The translations under genes and the position numbers were made by a program. Below are positions 59,025 to 64,000 of a DNA stretch of 64,000 bases, in pieces. The notes below the pieces were generated by a model. The model saw nothing but the letters and a program-made list of their open reading frames with translations. It did not search any database and had not been told where the DNA came from. The stretch spans positions 942,501 to 1,006,500 of the forward strand of contig JAQJZZ010000019.1 of assembly GCA_030077755.1 (NCBI GenBank), in the 5' to 3' direction. Position 1 is the stretch's first letter; each line of letters starts with the position of its first letter. The stretch is from Filosporella fistucella (taxonomy: Eukaryota > Ascomycota > Leotiomycetes > Helotiales).

Positions 59025-62000
59025 CTAAAACCTGTCCCCAAACTTCCTCCACTCCTCCAACAACCCCCCATACACCGCCCGCCCACTCCCGTCCATCTTG
59101 GCCGTGATGGCCCTCCGACTCTCCCGGGTGGTGGTCTCGAAGATGGCATAAATGCCAGGTCCCATCTTCTCCCGAACTTCGGGAAGCATCTTCATCTCCA
59201 GTTGGCAGGAGATGTACTCCATGAGTACCTCTCTCATCCACACACTCGCCATCCGCTTGGCTTTGTCTTTCGCGGATGTGAGTGTGTTGTGTTTGGCGCC
59301 TTGGACTGAAGAGATGGTGGGGTCGCAGATTGAAGTCACGAGGCGAGTGAATGCTTCTCCGTCACGGGAGGTGAGTTGATGGAGAGGAGAGGACAACCAT
59401 GGTGGAGGAGCGCCGAATTGAGATTTGGCTTTGCTCGTGTTTCGAGATAGAGGAGTGAATAAGCAGCGAAGCAGGGCTTGCATAGCTTGCTGCGCAATGT
59501 GAGAGTGACCTTGCAGTTTGAGTCGGTGATTCGATAGAATGGCCTGAAACAGTCTGCATAGGTGAATATAAATGATGCTCGCTCTTTGTGCAGGAAGTGT
59601 AGGGCCGTTCCGTGAACATAGGATTGTAATCGCGCCGACTGTACTGTCTATGTTGTATTGAGACATCGAACGTCCTTTAGTGCGTAGGATGAGCTCCATA
59701 TTCTCACTGATTAAACAGAACACTCGAATGTCAGATACCTCGCGCAGGTGCTCCGAAAGTATAGTGTATGCCTCTGACAAATCGAATTGAGTCTTTGGAA
59801 GTTCTTCATCGCTGTCACTGGAATCGTCGAGAGCAGATTTCTTTACCTTAATTTTGATAGTGTCTAGCTATTATTAACGGTGCTCTTCGGATTTAGAGCT
59901 AAACATACCCTCAATCGAGATGATGACATATCTCATAGCCAGGAGTTTGTCAAGTCGATACAAGCCACTAAAGTCAAGTCCCATCAACGAACGGAGAAGC
60001 TTCAACTTCTGCTTGTTATCCTTTCCTTCAACAGCTGCGAGAGTACATTCAAAGATGGCTCGTCTTCCATAAGTAGTTGTGACGTCGAAGTCTACCCCCA
60101 TAGCTCGGTCTACTTCACCTGGTCCATGAATTGCCATAAAAGTCTCAAGTCGCTTCCCAACCTGAAGTCGGTCTTGGTTTCTGAGAGCAGCAATGAATAA
60201 TTGTGCATCGCTATGAATATCGGCAAGCTGAATGCTGTCGATTTTAAGTGTTGAAAGAGCACTGACAATGCTAACAATTGCCAGATATTCTCTCATCTGC
60301 ATATCTGGAACCACCCTCTTCTTATGGTAATGAAGAACCTCTTTCAAGACGACTAACTCTTGGCATTGGAAAGCAGTCATTGCCGCTTTCAAGGATTTCT
60401 TGGTGATAATACCTTCGCCGTCGAGGGCTACTCCTTTCTTGAAAAAGGCGTCGATTGCAACCTCGTAGATCGCGCTGACGGCAAAGTTGAGTCTATGTTT
60501 CTTCTTCTCACCAGACTTGGCAATCTTTTTCTGGATTTCTTTGAAAGCTTGCGAAATGTAGGCCTTGCTTCTGGCTTGATCGATATTCTTGTGCGCGGCA
60601 CTATGAGAAGTCAGTAGGACTATTCCAGAGCATTTAAAAGAGTGAAAGGTACAGACGGATCAGATGTCGGGAGTTTTGAGGTTCAGGTGCAGAGTAAGCA
60701 AGTCAGGAAGGAAACTTACACAAACGTCAATCGAGCAAGCTCTTTGAGCAAGCCCAGGTTATCTTCTGGATTGTCGATAATGGACTCAGCCAAAGCGTCA
60801 GCGAGTTGAATAAGATCCTTGAACTCCATGCCCTCATAAAGCACAGGATTACGCATAATTCTGATCTTTAAGGCTAGTACTGGCTTGTCCAGAACAGTGG
60901 ACTCAAATGAGAGCCCATTAATGTTTTCTTCTTCTGTAGGTGGCAACCATCCAAACATGATCTGCTCCTTTTGGCTCCTGGACAAATCTTCGGGGCGGAT
61001 ATCGAGAAGAGATCGAACTGTGAACGCATCGTTTCCAGGCCCTTTCAACAACGGGTTGTTTGCCTTGACTGGACAAGCGAGCATAATATCGATAACCATA
61101 CGGTTAAGAAGCTTGGTATTGAAAAATCTTCGACCGCATAGCAATTTCCACATGTCGGAGAATATAGTCGGGGTAGGTTGAAGCCACTCGATGGGGTGAG
61201 GCGAATTTTCTGGAAAAGTCGCAGAGCCAAGCCAGAATACATTCTGTAATATAGACTTGATTCCATCATCACGGAATTCCGTTCCCAATGTGAGGCACGT
61301 AGGTTGCTGTACGATCAGACAATCAAGAAGTGACCAGATAGAGTAGCCGGCTGCTTGAGTAAAGGTTCTTTCGACCATTCCACATTGCTGCATACCCAAC
61401 AGATGCCTATCCGTGGCATTGCCAAAGATACCCATAAATCGCTGAAGAATATCCATCATGGAAACAATGGCGCTGACAATCATCGGCTCAACTATTATTT
61501 CAAGGTCATCTCCTCGTGCTCTGTCTGTTGTACCCCAAGCAGCACAGATACACTTGAAGGCCTCAATAGATTCAAGACTCAAACCGTTGTATTTACCGTC
61601 CTTCTTCTTCCTGAGAAAGGGTCCAAGAGCCCCATTTTGCAAAATCTCCTTGAACACTGGTGTTTGTTCTTCGAAAAATGGAGTAAGTTTGGCAATATCC
61701 CAATACTCGATGTAAATCAATGTGTTGGATACGACCCGATAGGCACGGAATCTGTATCGCTCGTTAAGAGGTGCTAAGTTGCCATTCTTCCAGACAATGT
61801 TGCAAGGTAGAAGACCAATTTCATCGACGACATCTTCTTCTCCAGTGACAGCGCCGGTGATAGCCTCAAGGATCACGGTTACAGCATCTGGCGTCTCGTC
61901 GAATTGAGGTCCAAGCCACTTCAAGATCTGCTTCATTTGTTGAACAGTCAAAGATGGCTCAAATAATTTCTCAAGTTGAAATGCGAGTTGCTCATCCTCC

Positions 62001-63742
62001 CAAGCGCAAAAGTAGTCGAGATGTCGATTTGCTTTCTTTTGTCGAAGCCGCTCAAACTCAACGAGTTGATCATGCCAATGATGCAAAAATCCAGAAAGAT
62101 CTCTGGCTTTCGCAAATTCTCTCATAAGAGGCACAACAACGTCTGAAACAACATAGTCTTGGTCTTCTGGCCATGACTGTTTAAACGCAGCTCTGGTCAC
62201 TTTCTTCAAGAGTTTCTTCAACAAGTCGGAATCATCATTGATGAGGAACACATTTGAGTCCAGCTCGATGATCGTGGCAATCAATTTCCAGTTTTCGTCA
62301 GATCCTAGGGCCAGTGTTGATGTGATATCGCGTAAAACAGCGAGATCCAAGCTCAGCTGATGCTTAATTGCATGTTGTAACATCGAGTTCACAGCGTCTG
62401 TATTAACACCATTCTCTGGCATGTCATTTCTCAACGACCGGAAAACCAAACCAAGCCACGACTCATCTTGACTGCGACGACGGGATCCAACAGGGTGATA
62501 GATAGATCGGATTGCCGCATCTAAGATGAGTGGCGCATTCTCACTATCTTGCAAGACAGATGCCCTCGTCAGGATGCTGATCATGTCGGGGTTCTCAATA
62601 TGGACGGCTTTGGCTGGAGCAAGGATGTTGAGTGCGACGAGTTGCTCAAGCTGACTTTGCCAATTTTGTGGGCTGAAAGTTCCGTCGTTCAGTGATCGTA
62701 GGAGATCCAATGTTGGTTTTGTGCAGTGAAGTGAAAATTGGAGGTGAGGGGTATCGTTTTTGGTATGTAGCTCCCATATTTTGATGAAAGGGGCGTTCAA
62801 AGATACCATCGCCTCGAGTCTATTTTTCGCCGATGGTAGAGATGTGTGAACAAGTGAGAGCCATGATCCAAGAATGCTCGCCGACTCTTCCGCTGTGGTT
62901 GTGATAACTCGTCGCATACTCTCCGCTCTGACTGTGGCATGTACAGCATTCATTTGCAGAATCTGTGGAGACATTCCCATAGTGCAAAGAACAATATAAC
63001 TCAACGCCTCGTACATAGCGACCAAAAGGTCCGCCGTGGTATCATCGTTATGACTCTTCGTATGTATGACTAACTCTCCCGACCGTCTTCGCTTCTTCGA
63101 TACTTGTGTATTCTCGTGCTCGGTGACGCTCGAGTCTGACGCCGATTCATTTTTCTCAGTCTTCTTTCCGATGGTTGACTTGACTTCTTCCAATGTCTGG
63201 TGAATAATTTTGGTGAATTGCCGATCGATCAAAACTGCCGTCGAGTTCACTATTGGCACCATTTGCAAAAGGTAGCATAAAAGCAACCAACATGATGGAT
63301 AAGTTCTTTAACAGTGTTAAAATGTGAAATGATTCTGTGAAGGGGTAGAGAAAGAGTCATCTACCTTTGCGCAACGTTGGCAGGTACTTGGAGATTTCTC
63401 AGAAGCCATCGCAATAGCCACTCTTCTTTCGCATAGTAAGTTGGTTTGTGCCACTTCATTCCTTTATTTGCTTCCTCAATCCATTGGCAGATCTTCTGCA
63501 TATCCATACCAATAATCTTCGTAGCTTCAGTTATTTGCTCGTTAATGGGCGCATTCTTCTTCTCAAGCTCCAAGAGCGCCTCTTGCGCATCTCGAGATTG
63601 GCACGTCTAAAAGTTCGCAACACAAGTTAGTACATAAGTATTTCACATAAACATTGAATTAAATGTGGTATTAGATGAATGGCATACCATATTCACTCAA
63701 TCGCTCTCTCAATCGCTCAAATTCGGTGTCGTGTGTTCGCAT
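59025..63742 (-). CDS. URB2: Nucleolar pre-rRNA processing protein Urb2/Npa2
   Basis: Five exons join in frame: 63742-63688, 63590-63365, 63305-60720, 60600-59909 and 59863-59025. They encode 1465 residues. The body is a helical-repeat protein with few charged low-complexity parts (KKRRRSGE near 280-300 of the model; DDSSDSDEELP before the last domain). The C-terminal region fits the Urb2/Npa2 domain: FCLISENMELILRTKGRSMS, GAITILCS, LCRLFQAILSNHRLKLQG, and the closing LLEEWRKFGDRF. Urb2 works with Urb1 and other early factors in assembling 60S precursors in the nucleolus. The acceptor for exon 2 (CTCGAG, 63591) was chosen for frame; a second one seven bases further is less likely. The 5' exon starts MRTHDTEFERLRERLSEY. 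Confidence 0.85.
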
Positions 63743-64000
63743 GCAAGTTGGTTGTTCAGTTCGCTCTGTTGAAGTTGAACCCGCAAGGTTCCTCACAAAA
63801 AATCCCACCTCGGGGCGGCAGAAAGCGTGACGCTAAACCGTTTTGAAAAACCGAACTCACCGCCTCAAAAAGCGCCAGGAACCGGCTCAGAGCTTCACAC
63901 GTCAATTTCTCGGACAGTTGGACAGCTCACTTGCTCATTACTTACGAGATCAACTTTTATCGCGGTATGTCAATTGGAAGAGAGATGGTGGAAGGAGATG
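63743..64000. other. Upstream region of URB2
   Basis: Promoter-side sequence of the minus-strand URB2 gene up to the window edge. No other feature is visible. Confidence 0.5.

Overview
The window is nuclear DNA of a filamentous ascomycete (Pezizomycotina). The signs are many genes split by short introns (about 45-120 nt) with GTRNGT donors, CTGAC/CTAAC-like branch sites and YAG/AAG acceptors, genes on both strands without operons, and a fungal-type trifunctional tryptophan gene. The gene set (AA13 starch LPMO, long intergenic spaces with AT-rich decayed DNA) would suit Leotiomycetes, but that class assignment is inference. I rebuilt exon structures by hand by joining reading frames across splice sites; every multi-exon model reported as complete sums to a whole number of codons.

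Layout. 0-5.7 kb: a C2H2 zinc-finger regulator whose 5' end I could not resolve. 5.7-9.1 kb: a skewed C-rich/G-rich spacer, then a secreted AA13 LPMO with a CBM20 starch-binding module. 9.1-15.1 kb: an accessory stretch with a decayed secreted-protein gene, a polytopic membrane protein gene with a puzzling 5' end, and an intact small secreted cysteine-containing paralogue of the decayed gene in opposite orientation. 15.5-20.4 kb: a class-3 lipase-like gene divergent from a large unknown Cys-rich protein. 21.5-26.6 kb: TIM9 and a Sac7-type RhoGAP. 26.6-30.2 kb: gene-poor and AT-rich. 30.2-38.7 kb: NUP188 divergent from the trifunctional tryptophan gene trpC. 38.7-42.5 kb: a degenerate tandem array of about 106-bp units ahead of a BRCT/WGR-like nuclear protein. 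43-44.1 kb: the ER SNARE USE1. 44.1-48.8 kb: long spacer. 48.8-50.6 kb: Ser/Thr-rich cell-surface protein. 51.6-58.3 kb: KTI12, an alpha/beta hydrolase divergent from a quercetinase-like bicupin, and a secreted six-hairpin-glycosidase-like protein. 59.0-63.7 kb: URB2/NPA2.

Most genes are core housekeeping: nuclear pore, ribosome biogenesis, Elongator/tRNA modification, mitochondrial import, ER SNARE, tryptophan synthesis. The most interesting observations are the divergent hydrolase/bicupin pair, which could form a small aromatic-catabolic module; the intact/decayed secreted paralogue pair; a repeat found at 9.6 and 51.4 kb with a Pol III A-box match and differences that look like repeat-induced point mutation; the 106-bp tandem array; and an apparent early stop codon in the membrane-protein gene. 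I see no CRISPR array, rRNA gene or convincing tRNA gene.
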